Part shown: positions 48,816-60,486 of the stretch, piece after piece
How positions within the stretch are numbered: position 1 is the stretch's first letter
Layout: each line of letters starts with the position of its first letter
Assembly: GCA_028023455.1 (NCBI GenBank)
Contig: JAQFVV010000073.1
Span: 1,349,001 to 1,413,000, forward strand
Direction of reading: 5' to 3'
Length of the DNA: 64,000 nucleotides
Source: Epiperipatus broadwayi
Lineage: Eukaryota; Onychophora; Udeonychophora; Euonychophora; Peripatidae
Translations under genes and position numbers: made by a program
Notes under the pieces: generated by a model
What the model was told of the DNA's origin: nothing
Database searches by the model: none
What the model saw: the letters and a program-made list of their open reading frames with translations, nothing else

Positions 48816-50305
48816 TTAAATGAAGAAGTGAAACATGCATTTAAATTTATGAAGAAAGAAAAGACTCCAGGTAATGATGGAATTATAATTGACATATTAA
48901 AAGAAACAGGTGAAGAAATATAATTTTTTTTAGCAAAGTTGTATACCAAATGTCTAAATAATAAAGATGTATCAGATGATTGGAAGAATGTAGTATTAAT
49001 ATTAATATTTAAAAAAGGTGATTAAGAAGATATTAGAAATTACAGACTATCAGCCTTTTATCAGTTTTATACAAAATTTTTATTAAGATAATTACAACTT
49101 ATCTATGGAAAACATTGGATTTCAACCAACCAAGAAAACAAGTTAGATTAAAAAATGGTTTTAATACAGTAGATTCATATCCAGGTATTGAGAGAAGTTA
49201 TAAAAAGGACAAATGAATATGAGTTCCCCTTATGCATTGGATTTGTAGATTATGAAAATGCATTTAATTCTATAAACATTTCTTCAATGATTAAAGCATT
49301 GGGTCATCAACGTATACATCCAGGATATTGTCATATTTTAAAGAATATTTATAAATATGCAACAGCAACAATTAGATTACATAAGGATACTGGGAAAGTC
49401 AACATTGAGAAGGGTGTAAGACAAAGTAACTCCATATCTCCAAAACTTTTTACAGCAATGCTGAAAGAAGTATTTTGTGAATGAAAATGGGAAGCTAAAG
49501 GATTAAAAGTAAATGGAGATTATTTTAGTCATTTAGATTTTGCAGATGATGTAGTTGTTTTTTTTTTTTTTTGCAAATAATGTTTTAGAGCTTCAGGAAA
49601 TGTTCCAGGAGTTATCAGATGCAAGTAGGAAAGCAGGACTAAAGATAAATGTTAAAATGACTATGGATTTTCTCAAAATGTGACAATAAAGATTAATTAT
49701 GATGAATTAGAAAAAGTTAACAGCTACAAATACATTCGTCAGATTATTAATACAGATGGAAACATAATGGATGAAAATAATCATAGAATTAAACTTGGTT
49801 GGAGTGCTTTTGGTAGAAATAACTTGATATTAAAAGGAAATATGCCTATGTGTTTGAAAAGAAAGGTTTTTAATAAATGTGTTTTACCAGTTCTTATTTA
49901 TGGATCTCAGACTTAGACTCTTAATAAGAGAGAAATACAGTGACCTTAGACCACTCAAAGAAGTATGGAGAGATGCATATTGAAAATAACAAGAAGAGAT
50001 CAAAAATGCAATATATTGGTAAGAGAGCAAACAGATGTTACTGACCTCAGTAAAAAAAACAGACTGAAGTGGAGTTGGGCTTGACATATTGCTAGAAAAG
50101 ATAATAACAGATGGATAATTGAAATCTTAAACTGGATTTCAATAGATTGTAAAAGATCCAGAAAGATACCACATGTGAAATGAATTGATGAAATAAAGTG
50201 TACAAGGGTGGTGTAAAGAAAAGAAGCTAAAGATCAAAGAAGATGGATTGAACTTGGAGAGACCATTCTGCAGTGGATTGATAATGGTTGATGATGATGA
50301 TGAGT
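48816..50305 (+). pseudogene. RTE-type LINE, reverse transcriptase to 3' end
   Basis: Read in slightly shifting frames: LNEEVKHAFKFMKKEKTPGN DGI near 48,816-48,890; KLYTKCLNNKDVSDDWKN and VLI.IFKKGD near 48,935-49,020; REVIKRTNEYEFPLCIGFVD with YENAFNS near 49,188-49,270 (motif A, catalytic Asp present); KGVRQSNSISPKLF near 49,413-49,450 (motif B, the usual QGD..SP); SHLDFADDVVVF near 49,528-49,563 (motif C ADD intact); and the WaGH-like tail ending at 50,280. It ends in a GATGAT tail. Stops at several places, a poly-T run at 49,558-49,572 and frameshifts make it inactive. The apurinic-type endonuclease is missing. The 3' tail is shared with 4229-4522. Confidence 0.88.
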
Positions 50306-50433
50306 TACATGAGCGGGTCAGTAATATGCAAATCTAGATAAACATAGCACATGCTATTAAATAATTCTATTTTATTATATATAATGATAATCATTTTTCA
50401 CCTTGTAGAATGATTTAATATTAATATTTGTTG

Positions 50434-50945
50434 TCGTCTGAAAGTCTGTGCTCATATACCCTATATATTACGTATATAGACACAGGTATGTAATAAGCCT
50501 GTGTTTCAGTTATTACATTGTAGAGATGTCTGCCCATTCTTGCATATGTATTAAATGGATTATGTCCTGTACATGTGGGGTTCATATTGACCTTAGATCA
50601 ACATGGGTGTGACAGGAATCTCGGCCTCAGGGTGGCCTACAAGCATTCCATCATCATATTTTCAATTAGATGGTCGGTTGAAGAGTTGGAGTGTGTAGTA
50701 GATTGGAACCTGTCCATTAAAGTATGAAGATTGTCTATCTTAATATATATCTGAGCACTTATAGTATAAATGTGTGGGAGATGATAATCTGGACCAACTG
50801 ATGATTGCTGGTTTAGCATGAAATACGTATATTGGTGATTATTTATCTTTTCAGCATATATGTGCTTGAGTGTATCAGTGTTATCAGATAGAGTGGAGAG
50901 TGATGGGTTGTCTGAAAGTCTGTTCTCATATACCCTATATATTCT
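50434..50945 (+). mobile_element. Family X copy 3: unit with terminal direct repeats
   Basis: GTCTGAAAGTCTGTGCTCAT and the following ATACCCTATATATT occur at 50,434-50,470 and again at 50,909-50,944, a period of 475 bases. Between them lies a full X unit in one orientation: CAGTTATTACATTG, GGGTGTGACAGGAATCTCGG, GTTGAAGAGTTGGAGTGTG, the hammerhead core and CGATAGAGTGG-type sequence. One unit plus about 36 bases of the next is what a head-to-tail or circular template would leave. No protein is encoded; the minus frame at 50,637-50,984 is an artefact. Confidence 0.8.
50784..50842 (+). ncRNA. Hammerhead ribozyme, family X copy 3 (best preserved)
   Basis: Stem I is ATAATC (50,784-50,789) with GATTAT (50,837-50,842), a TGG internal bulge, and ACCAA (50,793-50,797) with TTGGT (50,832-50,836). 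CTGATGA lies at 50,798-50,804. Stem II is TGCT, loop GGTTT, AGCA. GAAA lies at 50,820-50,823 and runs into ATACGTAT (50,823-50,830), a perfect 8-base palindrome that can serve as stem III in a dimer. Cleavage is expected after A50,831. The U-U at 10.1-11.1 is atypical. Known type I hammerheads in Penelope-like elements and retrozymes have such minimal stem III. Confidence 0.7.
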
Positions 50946-51548
50946 AATAATAATTATAATTATATAATAACTATATAATTTCATGGTATTAACTAGTTTC
51001 TTCAGCTAGTTATTCTTTTAAAATATAGAGCAATAAAGCTAAAATTTTAAATTTCGATTAATAACAAATTCTCAGCAAGACAGACAAAGTAAGACCAGTT
51101 AAAACTTAATAAAATTAGCGTATCTAAGCTCTCCTTTCACATAGTTATCTCAAGCCATTACCTTCTCTTAAATATATTTTTCTCCATTTCTAATATTTTT
51201 TAAAATCCCATTACAAAAAAAAAATTAATAATATTTCTGTTCGAAAAAAAAAAAGAATTCTTATACTTCTATCACAAATATAGTTCTATTTTAAAAAAAA
51301 TGAAATCTTTATTTTTACAATACTTACTACTAGAATAATATAACTTTATACTTTTATTCCACTAAACAAAATTTAATAACATTCTCTTTTTCAACATTTA
51401 CATTTTCTTATCACATTATCAATTGATTTTTAAATAATGTAAGTCTATTAACTTATACTTATTTATTTTAGCGCTAAATTTCTCTAAACATGAGAATATT
51501 TTTTTATTAATATATAAATAAATAAATAAGCTAACAGGTAGGTAAGCG
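50946..51548. other. AT-rich gap, no gene seen
   Basis: AT-rich sequence with several A-runs. No feature is supported. Confidence 0.5.
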
Positions 51549-52069
<521 letters not shown>

Positions 52070-53026
52070 TTTATACTTCTTTTTAACAGATTTTTTTAAA
52101 GAAAATAAAAAATACTTGAATGCAAATCTTGCATTTGATCTCAAGAAGGTCAAGGTCGGTCCTAGGTTTATGAAAATAGTAATGAAGCAAATAATAACAA
52201 TATTTTTGTTTTATTGTCTAATTAAAATACATAAATACCAATTAACTGGCCAATACTGGATGGCTAAAAGAAAATCTAAAGCATGACCTAAAAAATTTTG
52301 AAGTTGTACTGAGCTTGAATTAGAACTTCATCTTCTTATAATTAAAGACTAATGAGCAAACTATTAAAAATGAGACCCATTTTATAAAAGAATGAGGAAT
52401 ACATTTAAATATTAATTACTTATAGATAATGATATATTAATTTTATTTTACTAACTGCAATGTGGAATATCAACTTTATTATTTATTTTCCATAAAATTA
52501 ATTGTGTATCTATATAAAATTTTAAATGATTGTTGAATATATACAAAATATAATCAATTTTTATAAAGACTAACTACAGATATCTAATCAGTGAAAAGTC
52601 TACCATAAAACTAACAAGACGTTTGTTTCCGAGTCTTAAAAGCTAAAGGTGTTTTTCTTCTTTTATAATTTTAAATATTTTGTGGAATGTACAAACTAAA
52701 TTTAGAGTCTTAATTTTAAAATTTCCCATTAAATGCATAGTATTTTAAAATTTATTTTTATTTGATCTTTTCACTTTTATTCCATATTCTATTTTTAATT
52801 ATTAGTTATGTTTGAAAAATATTAAGTCTTTTATTTTTCAGAAACATTTGTGATTTCAAAGACATTTTATCACAATTACTAATGATATTAATAATTGTTT
52901 TGGTTACCAATTTTAGTTAAATATATAATAAATATGATTAATTTATTTATTTCAACATATATATAAACAAATTGCACAACAACCTTTTAAGTTATCCAGC
53001 AAAAATTTGCAATACTATCTAGTATT
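52070..53026. other. AT-rich region without recognisable genes
   Basis: Nothing recognised. Confidence 0.5.
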
Positions 53027-53140
53027 AAAGTCTATCTATATAAAAACAATATATATATATATAATATATATTTTGTAGTATATAAAGTCTATCTATATAA
53101 AAACAATATATATATATATAATATCCATTTTGTAGTGGTA
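53027..53140. repeat. Tandem duplication of 57 bp
   Basis: AAAGTCTATCTATATAAAAA with the following TA run and TTTTGTAGT occurs at 53,027 and 53,084. Confidence 0.93.
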
Positions 53141-55077
53141 AGAGCACACATAACAATCACAATCTTCAATGAGCTATAAATTGATTATTTAACTAATAAT
53201 TTTTAACCAATTTTAAGATTTCTTTTCAAGAAGCCATTAATATACAAATCAATTTAATCATCCAAGTAAATGAATATTTAGATACTTTAGCTAGATAATA
53301 AAGCAAAATAGAAAAATGTTATAAATCTTTGTCAACTAATAGGTATTTCATTTAGTGTGCAACATCTTCATCTTAAACTAAATTAAAAAAAAAAAAAATA
53401 ACGAGAAAGATATTTTTTTCTGGAGTAGGATATGTAAAACCTATTTAAGCTTTATATATATATATATATATGTGTGTGTGTGCGCGCGTGTGTGTGTGTG
53501 TGTTTGTGCATCTATATTTATATGTGGTATGTGGATTCCAGATGCTGAACTATATTATTATTGGATCTGTAAATGATATACACATATGGCGTACACATAT
53601 AAATTCACAATATTGGAAATACATATTTAATCTATTCGAAGTATATTAGAAAGTGATGTTAGTACATATTGTGACTAACTGTAAGAATCTGAAAAGTAGC
53701 CAATATTCAAAGATTACAATATTACAAATCTTCTTCAAGTTTTAAATACAACTGTAATCACACATCGTCGCTTAAATTCTTATCTGGAAATTCTTAACTT
53801 TCTTGAAATAAGAAAATAGTTATTTTTGAAATTATAAGATTAATACAAAATGTATGAGTGAATAAATAATTAATGATAGTTTTCATATTTTAATTTAATT
53901 TACTGATAATTATTACTAAAATTTTATCTAACTTAAACATGATTATTGTAATAGTAAGATAATTAAAATTTTAAGCTAGGGATTATTGGCAGTGAACAAA
54001 GTTTGAATTGATATTTAATACTGTAATGTTTCTATTTAACCTTTATATGAAACAATTAGTTTTAAATTTGAAAGACCATTTTCATTCTACAAATAGTTAC
54101 AATTAGACTGATGGTACCTCGTTCTTTTTCTTTGATATTTTTCTCATTCTCTCTCTACTTTTTTTTTATTTTAAGTTTTTATGTTATAAATTGCCATATA
54201 ATGAAAATAAGGTTTCAATTTTATAAGATACATATGTTGAGTAATAACTGCTCATTTCAATTTCTTGTGAAATTATTGACATACCACAAATATTTTTATA
54301 CCATTAATATGATCTATTTAATGTTCAATTTTTAATGTATAAGTTAATAATATTCAATAAAGTCTATTTACAATGGTTTATTAAAGCCTAAGGTAAGTTA
54401 CACAGTGATTATTTTTTATAGTAAATACTGCACAAATAAATATCTATGTATGTAATAAAATACTTTATAAGTACTATTATATGTAATATTAACTATATAA
54501 TCCTGATGTAAACACATATAGAATAAAATATAAAATATATAAATTGTTGATTAAAGATTAAAGATTGCATATATTAATACTGTCATAAAAATTATAATAA
54601 TTGCTTATTATATGTTTGAATATTTATTTATGTAAGATATTTTGTGAAGAAATTATTGTTACATAACACTGCCTTGCATATTAAATAATTTTATTAAACA
54701 ATACCACTAAGTGTACACTCAGAATTTAATATCAAATAGATTATTTTAAGCACATTTACATATGAATGACATTAGTAATCACATCAAATGTAATTGAATA
54801 AAAAGCTAATGCTTGAAATATATGTATTCTGAATATTGTCCATTTTCTTTATATAGAAATGTATAAAATAGAAAATATATTACACAGCGAATCAAAGATG
54901 TAACATAATATATAAAAATAAAATCTCATCTGGATCAAATCATGTACTAGCATTTTTAATTTATTAAACATATTGATGAATTTACCTTCATCCTTGTCAA
55001 GACCTATGTTGTAAAGAGAAACTTTTTTCAGGTAGTAACCATATTGTGATTGCATATAAATTAAACAACATTTTTTA
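53141..55077. other. AT-rich region with a TA/TG/CG microsatellite
   Basis: A compound (TA)n(TG)n(CG)n(TG)n array lies at about 53,454-53,503; its alternating purine-pyrimidine CG core has Z-DNA potential. The frames at 54,111-54,335 and 54,849-55,091 have no recognisable domain; the second runs into the Y element. Confidence 0.5.
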
Positions 55078-55186
55078 TTACACAGAGGCAAAACTCTCTA
55101 TACAATAGTAGCAGTCAGTGTATGCCAGTGTAATCAATGGAAGCAATGAGTGACACTACTTTATAGAGAGTTTCACCTCTGTGTAA
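55078..55186. repeat. Family Y foldback, short copy
   Basis: TTACACAGAGGCAAAACTCTC at the left and the inverse GAGAGTTTCACCTCTGTGTAA at the right, with GTAATCAATGGA in the middle. It lacks the inner half of the longer arms. The usual Y tail follows (GTAATCATGTAAC near 55,212). Confidence 0.85.
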
Positions 55187-55231
55187 ACAGTTTATGTAAT
55201 CATAAAGAATGGTAATCATGTAACATTCTCT

Positions 55232-55757
55232 TATATAAATATAAACCATTATACAATTTCAAATATCCTGTAACACCCTCTGTTTAAAAGTCTATATCTC
55301 AATAATAACAGTAACTTTCTTTTCATTTATAGTTTGGGAGGGTTATTTAAAGATTAAAATCTAATGTTTAGTTTGTCTTTAATAACTTTGTAAACTTGTT
55401 AGTTTATTAGCAAAATTTAAGATCGTTTGCTTATTTAAAATTTCATGTTCTGTGCTTGAGTTAGTTTGTATTTCAATATTGTTTTTTCTCATGTGTCATA
55501 GCATCAGCCAGGAAGTGAACCCACTAACCCGGGACAACTGCTTGTAAAGCAGCCATCACTGACCTCTCGACCACCAATGCTTGACTTGTATTTCAATATT
55601 TAACATCGTTTAGCACTTAAAATTGATATCATTTTAAAGTTCGCTGTTATTGAGAAATAGACTTTTAAACAGAGGGCGTTACTGGATATTGGTAATTGTA
55701 TAATGGTTTATATATTTGTATAATTATTTCAGTTAGTGTTAACAGTAACTTTCTTTT
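55232..55757. repeat. Foldback with about 75-bp arms, split by a SINE
   Basis: ATAAACCATTATACAATT...CACCCTCTGTTTAAAAGTC at 55,238-55,295 is the inverse of 55,655-55,712 (GACTTTTAAACAGAGGGCG ...). The pairing continues into CTCAATAATAAC / GTTATTGAG. TAACAGTAACTTTCTTTT follows directly at 55,306 and recurs in the same orientation at 55,740. A SINE with its own duplication sits in the spacer, so the foldback is the older insertion. Confidence 0.88.
55466..55600 (-). mobile_element. tRNA-derived SINE, copy 3, with 15-bp target-site duplication
   Basis: TTGTATTTCAATATT at 55,466-55,480 and 55,586-55,600 is a perfect duplication. The SINE body (55,481-55,585) reads on the minus strand GCATTGG, TGGTCGAGAGG (A-box-like), GCTGC-TTTACAA-GCAGT (anticodon arm), GGGTTCACTTCC (B-box-like), CTGATGC (pairs with GCATTGG), TATGACACATGAG and a short A tail. 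The perfect duplication marks it as a young insertion. Confidence 0.95.
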
Positions 55758-56199
55758 TAATATATATATTTATATATATATAATTAGATGATTGTTTAAT
55801 ATTAATAGGAAGTACATTAACATTTTCCCACTTCCAGTTTACAATCAGTTGATTTTTTTTAAACTGATTTTAGAAAAAACAAATTGCATTTTTCCAAAGT
55901 AGCTTGTATTTTAGTATTCTCAAAGTCAGAGTTGTGACCAATTTTTTAAAATGAGATGTTAAAGAGGATTGAATTAATTTTTTATTTAATTCATTTTTAT
56001 ATTATTTAAATCTGATCCCAAAATATCTATTATTCCTCAATTTACATACAGACACAGTCTGATTATTATTTGAGAAAAAACAGTTCTATATTACAATAAG
56101 CCATAACAAGGGAAAATGATATTTCATTGAATGAAACATTGACAAATTAAAAATAATTAGTACATGGTATGACCCAAATAAAATTTTATTTTAATCACA

Positions 56200-56204
<5 letters not shown>

Positions 56205-56240
<36 letters not shown>
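56205..56240. repeat. (TA)n microsatellite
   Basis: A TA array of about 36 bases directly upstream of the family Z copy. Confidence 0.95.
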
Positions 56241-56244
<4 letters not shown>

Positions 56245-56513
56245 CCCAGGAGCATAAATGAAAGGTTTGAATTAAAGAAGATTATCAACATTTGGAAGAA
56301 GCTTTTGGAAGAGAAAATAAATTTTAAAACTTCTCAACCAATAGAATTTAAATATGAGGAGAAAGAAAACGATAAAAACGTTTTTAAATCTCACGTGCAT
56401 TCTTATGATTTGAGAAAGAGGACGCTCTGAGGAAGGTACTTGATATTGTACTGAAACGTCAGCATTTAGCTTTTTCACTACACGGAATATCCCGCAAATA
56501 GTAATAATAATAT
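56241..56513 (+). mobile_element. Family Z element with intact hammerhead core
   Basis: The right part carries ACACGGAATATCCCGCAAA, matching ACACGGATGAACCCGCAAA in the 24.1-kb palindrome and the 47.7-kb copy. Upstream of the ribozyme, 56,274-56,427 is open for about 50 codons in one plus frame (KKIINIWKKLLEEKINFKTS...), ending at a stop inside the ribozyme. It might be a remnant of an element's coding part, but no motif is recognised. The element lies between TA-rich flanks. Confidence 0.6.
56424..56463 (+). ncRNA. Hammerhead ribozyme core, family Z
   Basis: GCT (56,424-56,426) pairs with AGC (56,461-56,463) as the base of stem I. CTGAGGA (56,427-56,433) fits CUGANGA. Stem II is AG-G-TAC with GTACT (56,434-56,439 and 56,448-56,452, one bulged G) and an 8-base loop. 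GAAACGTC (56,453-56,460) supplies GAA, a two-base ACGU stem III that is self-complementary, and C17, with cleavage expected after C56,460. Type I hammerheads of Penelope-like elements have this dimer-type GAAACGUC end. The outer part of stem I is weak. Confidence 0.65.
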
Positions 56514-58747
56514 GACATATATATATATATCAGAGTAAATCAGGTTCTGATCCCATATCTATTTTATGAAATAATAATAAAATGAATTATTCCTTGGTAG
56601 TTCAAAGGAAGTTGTCATAAATGACAATCCATGGACCTTGGATCAGAGTTTACCACTCTAGTACTACACCAAATCCTATAGAAAATTTTAGACTGCTAAC
56701 TAGCTACAAACTTTGTTAAATATTATGCTAGTGATTTAATCAAGAAATAAGTTTAATAATGGCTTCAATCTAAGTTTTTTTAATTTTAATACTCTATTGC
56801 ATAGAGCTATGTAGCTTATGACTCATGCTTTGGCTGCAACTTCAAAAATTAGAGATTGTTAAATTATATTTATGAAATATATCAAATCCACTTAGTTTTA
56901 TTACTAGATTTGGAAAAACAAACTGGGGGTTTTACATAAGGTCATTTTTTTTTATATTTAAAAGATTTCTTGCATAAATTTTCAGAAAAAGAATCTTGAT
57001 TTCAAAAGTATCTTAGATAGTAACTTATTTATTGAGTCAGTGAAGAGTTTGACTTTTTTAGATAACTTATTGTCTAATATTTGGTGCAAAAATATGTAAA
57101 ATAATGGACAACTTTTATAAAAGGATGGAATTTAGGATTTAACATTATTACAATATTTACCAGTAAAATAAATTTATGAAGTTGTCAATATTTTTGTAAT
57201 GCAAACCCAAATAAAACCAGACAATTTTCCAAGAAAGTTCTTTTTTTTTCCTGAAAGTTATTTTACATCCAATCTTCTGTAGATGAGAAAAATTATCTTT
57301 TAGTCCAAAATTATTCTTTATGTTATTAAATGGGGTGGCTTTTAGTCACATTATTATACTGAATTTTAAAAAAATCATTTTTTTTTTTGTTATTACATAA
57401 AAAGTTGAAATTATTATCAGCATAGGTTTTGTAATAAAACTCCAATCTTTTACAAATATAACCAAACTTTTTATAAATTTATTTTAAAAAATTATATTTT
57501 GGGAAAAATATTTTTTTTGTGTGTGTGAATTCAAAGCAATGATATGATTATAAATTAATGTTTTGCATTATTTCTGAAAGAACATTGATCCTATATTGAA
57601 CAAAACTCATAAAAACCCCAACGATTTTATACATTTTGAGAAAAAATTCATTACTGATAATAACATTTTTAAACTATCATCCATTTAATATTTTTTTTAA
57701 AGTTTTTTAACTGAAAGAAATTAAAGATAGAACGTTGTTCCTTTAAATTTCATTCTGCATCAAATTTAGCCTGTTCATGTGATAGGTGTTTATTTTCTAA
57801 AGAATTGTATAAAACTTGTTTTAATGAATTATAGATAATAATGTTTTAATGCAATGACATTTTTGGAATAATTTATAAATGAATAAAATTGACACAAGTT
57901 TTTGCCAAAGTATACTTTAGCTTTTGATGCGAACATTTTAAAAACTAACGAAATATATTAGCTGCTCCTGCTTTAATTATTCAAAAGCCAGTATACATTG
58001 AGCAATAACTATTACTTTTATATAGTGGAGATTAAAGAAAAATTATAAAAAAGAATGGCTGTAGTTTTTTCCTAATATTGTTTAAAAATTCTATCATTTT
58101 TTAGTTCAGAAAGTGATTGATTCTTATTTGATGTAGAATTAGTAATTTATAAAAATAGGTTCATGCTTACCAAGCTATTTTTATTTCTGGTGAGCCGATA
58201 TTCATAGTAAAGATTATTTCTTGTTTTGTTTTTAGACTGGATTAACTGCTTTTACTATCCAATAACAATAGACTTTTAATGAGATTTTATTAAGATATCC
58301 ATAATTCATGAGGTTGGATGTTTTCATCATAAAAACTCAAATTCCAATATGGTAAGACTTGATTTATGTTGACTATAGAGAAAAAACCTATATATTAGTA
58401 GGTTAGCTCACAATGGCAAGCCATAGTCTGTTAAAAGAAATTTTAAATCTAAAGTTTTCATCTGCCTAAATTGATAGACTTGTTTAGTTTTATAAGGTAT
58501 GTGTATGTTTTTTTAAAGCCATCCATTCTAAAGGTTAAAAATGTAGCTTCGTATTCTCTTGTATATCAAAGACTACTATGATAATTAGAATAGTATATAA
58601 ATACAAAATATGTAAAAAAAAATGAGAAAAAATAAGATCAATTTGTATTAAGAGTTTTGTAAACATTGCAATTATATTATGTTTTCCTGAAGGTTTAGTG
58701 ATGATGATAATTTTGTTGTATTTATTATATTGGACTAATTCCATCAT
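56514..58747. other. AT-rich region without recognisable genes
   Basis: No repeat or coding signal. The 70-residue frame at 58,535-58,747 (minus) is low complexity and unsupported. Confidence 0.5.
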
Positions 58748-58890
58748 CTGATATTAAGTATAGAATATGTTTACAAAAATTTAATTTTATTTAAATTTTC
58801 CAATTACATTCAACTTTTACTTGAATGTAATTGAAAATTGAAGTAAAGTTAAGTTTTTCTAAAGATATTCAATACTTAATATTAGATGAT
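58748..58890. repeat. Foldback, about 68-bp arms
   Basis: 58,748-58,815 (TGATATTAAGTATAGAATATG ... CAATTACATTCAA) is the inverse of about 58,822-58,890, with a loop of about 7 bases. The inner 13 bases (CAATTACATTCAA / TTGAATGTAATTG) are perfect and the outer arms carry scattered mismatches. It is not visibly related to X, Y or Z. Confidence 0.9.
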
Positions 58891-59624
58891 AGAAATAGCC
58901 CAATATATAAATACAATTGCAATTATATATATATAAATTATTATTTTTGGGACTAAACTGTGTATTATTTTGCATTACATACTGATTTCAACAAACTAGC
59001 ATCTGCCATTGTCAATATTAACTTTTGATTATTTATATATGATTTTTATAAAATTTTGATTATTTTCAATAAAAATTATTTATTATGCTATTTTTTTTTT
59101 TACACAAAATTAACTAAATTATCTTTAATAGACCTTTGGTTTTGAAGAATCATTATGAAGACAAAGATTTTTATAATATATGTCGATAATTTTTTTAATT
59201 GCAATTACATTAATTTTATGATCTATTTACAATTTTTAATATTGATATGCTTTCAATGTTTAAATTGAAGTAATTTAACAATGTTGGGTAATTTTTGACA
59301 AAGACTATTCGATAAAATCATTTGAAATTTTCATTTTTTTATTTTGATAGACTAAGCATTTGACCTCTTTAGTCATTTTGTGGTTATATCCTATCTTACT
59401 TCTGAAATAAGTTCATTATAAAATAAAATCTATTTTTAAAATGAAAATATTCATTTTACAAGCTAATGCATGTACTTGAAGGATGGGATACTTGAAATAA
59501 AATAAAGCATACTCTCACTAGTAAATTGATCAAATATTTAGTAGCATCTAACTTTGTCATTTATTTTATTTATAAATAAGGCAAAACTCTCATGTTATAC
59601 TTAATGGTTTATTTTATTTATGTT
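58891..59624. other. AT-rich gap, no gene seen
   Basis: AT-rich sequence, nothing recognised. Confidence 0.5.
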
Positions 59625-59968
59625 AAAGACTAAACATCACATGATCACCATTTTGTATGCTTGCACATAACTGTTATTAAACAGGAAAAACTCTCCATGC
59701 TATAGCGCCACTCAGTGCCAGCCAGAGTAATCAATGGATGCCAGAAGGCTTCTGCATAAAATCCCCATTGTTTTCATAGTTCTCATAGTTTTGTAATTAA
59801 GTAGATATAAAATGTGGCTTCTAGAGGGTTGCACTAGATCCTAAGATCTAGGTGCAGTGTGTAGCACTAGATGGGAATTTTATGCACAAGTCTTCTGGCA
59901 TCCATCGATTACTCTGGCTGGCACTGAGTGGCACTACTATATGGAGAGTTTTGCCTGTTTATCTTATT
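59625..59968. mobile_element. Family Y element with both tails and arms
   Basis: The left side starts with the inverted Y tail (CTAAACATCACATGATCACC) and then the arm AAACAGGAAAAACTCTCC ... GCATAAAATCCCC. The right side has GGGAATTTTATGCACAAG ... GGAGAGTTTTGCCTGTTT. The interior of about 115 bp keeps GGCTTCTAGAGGGTTGCACT, also seen at 21,850, but has lost the possible ribozyme core. Arms are highly similar. Confidence 0.88.
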
Positions 59969-60007
59969 TATGCTTAATTAAAGGGTATTTTAACAGAGAC
60001 TTTTAAG

Positions 60008-60445
60008 CTTTCTTCAGATATTCTCTCTGTCTTATACCACCAATACACATGACAACACACATATCATACAATCAATACACATTCTCACACACATGTATAT
60101 AAGTGGTATGAAATGGAGAGTTTAACTGAAGAAAACATGAAAGTCAATGTGTGTGATCATGCGTATTAGTAGTATGAGATGAAAAGTATAGCTTAAGGAA
60201 GCTTTAAAGTCTGTGTTCAAATATACTTTCAACACATTTTAAAGTTCAGTATTTACAATGGTCATGTGTATTGGCAGTATGGAATGGAGAGGATAGCTGA
60301 AAAAATCTTGAATGTATGTGTGTGTAGTCATGTGTATTGGTTGTTTGAGATAAAGAAGGTAGCTGAAAGAAGCATAAAAGTCTGTGTTCAAATCCACTTT
60401 AATCACATCTTAAAGTTCAGTATTTACAATGTAGTAGTATTGGTT
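60008..60445. repeat. Tandem and inverted repeat cluster
   Basis: A motif TCATGTGTATTGGTNGTNTGAGATNGAGA...AGCTGAAGAAAGC...AAAGTCTGTG recurs. It is inverted at about 60,010-60,055 and direct at about 60,108-60,150, 60,155-60,255 and 60,258-60,440. AAAGTTCAGTATTTACAATG occurs at about 60,241 and 60,412. The period is about 175 bases. The family is unknown. Confidence 0.75.
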
Positions 60446-60486
60446 TATTACTTATTTATGCTTACTAAATTTTATGCTGACAACCT

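Noticed and set aside
50637-50984. 115-residue minus-strand frame over the family X unit
   Set aside because: The unit is non-coding in its other copies, and the frame is the antisense of the hammerhead region.
55501-55580. Functional tRNA gene with a Val-type (TAC) loop
   Set aside because: It has an insertion before the T arm, a SINE tail with A residues and a 15-bp duplication around it.
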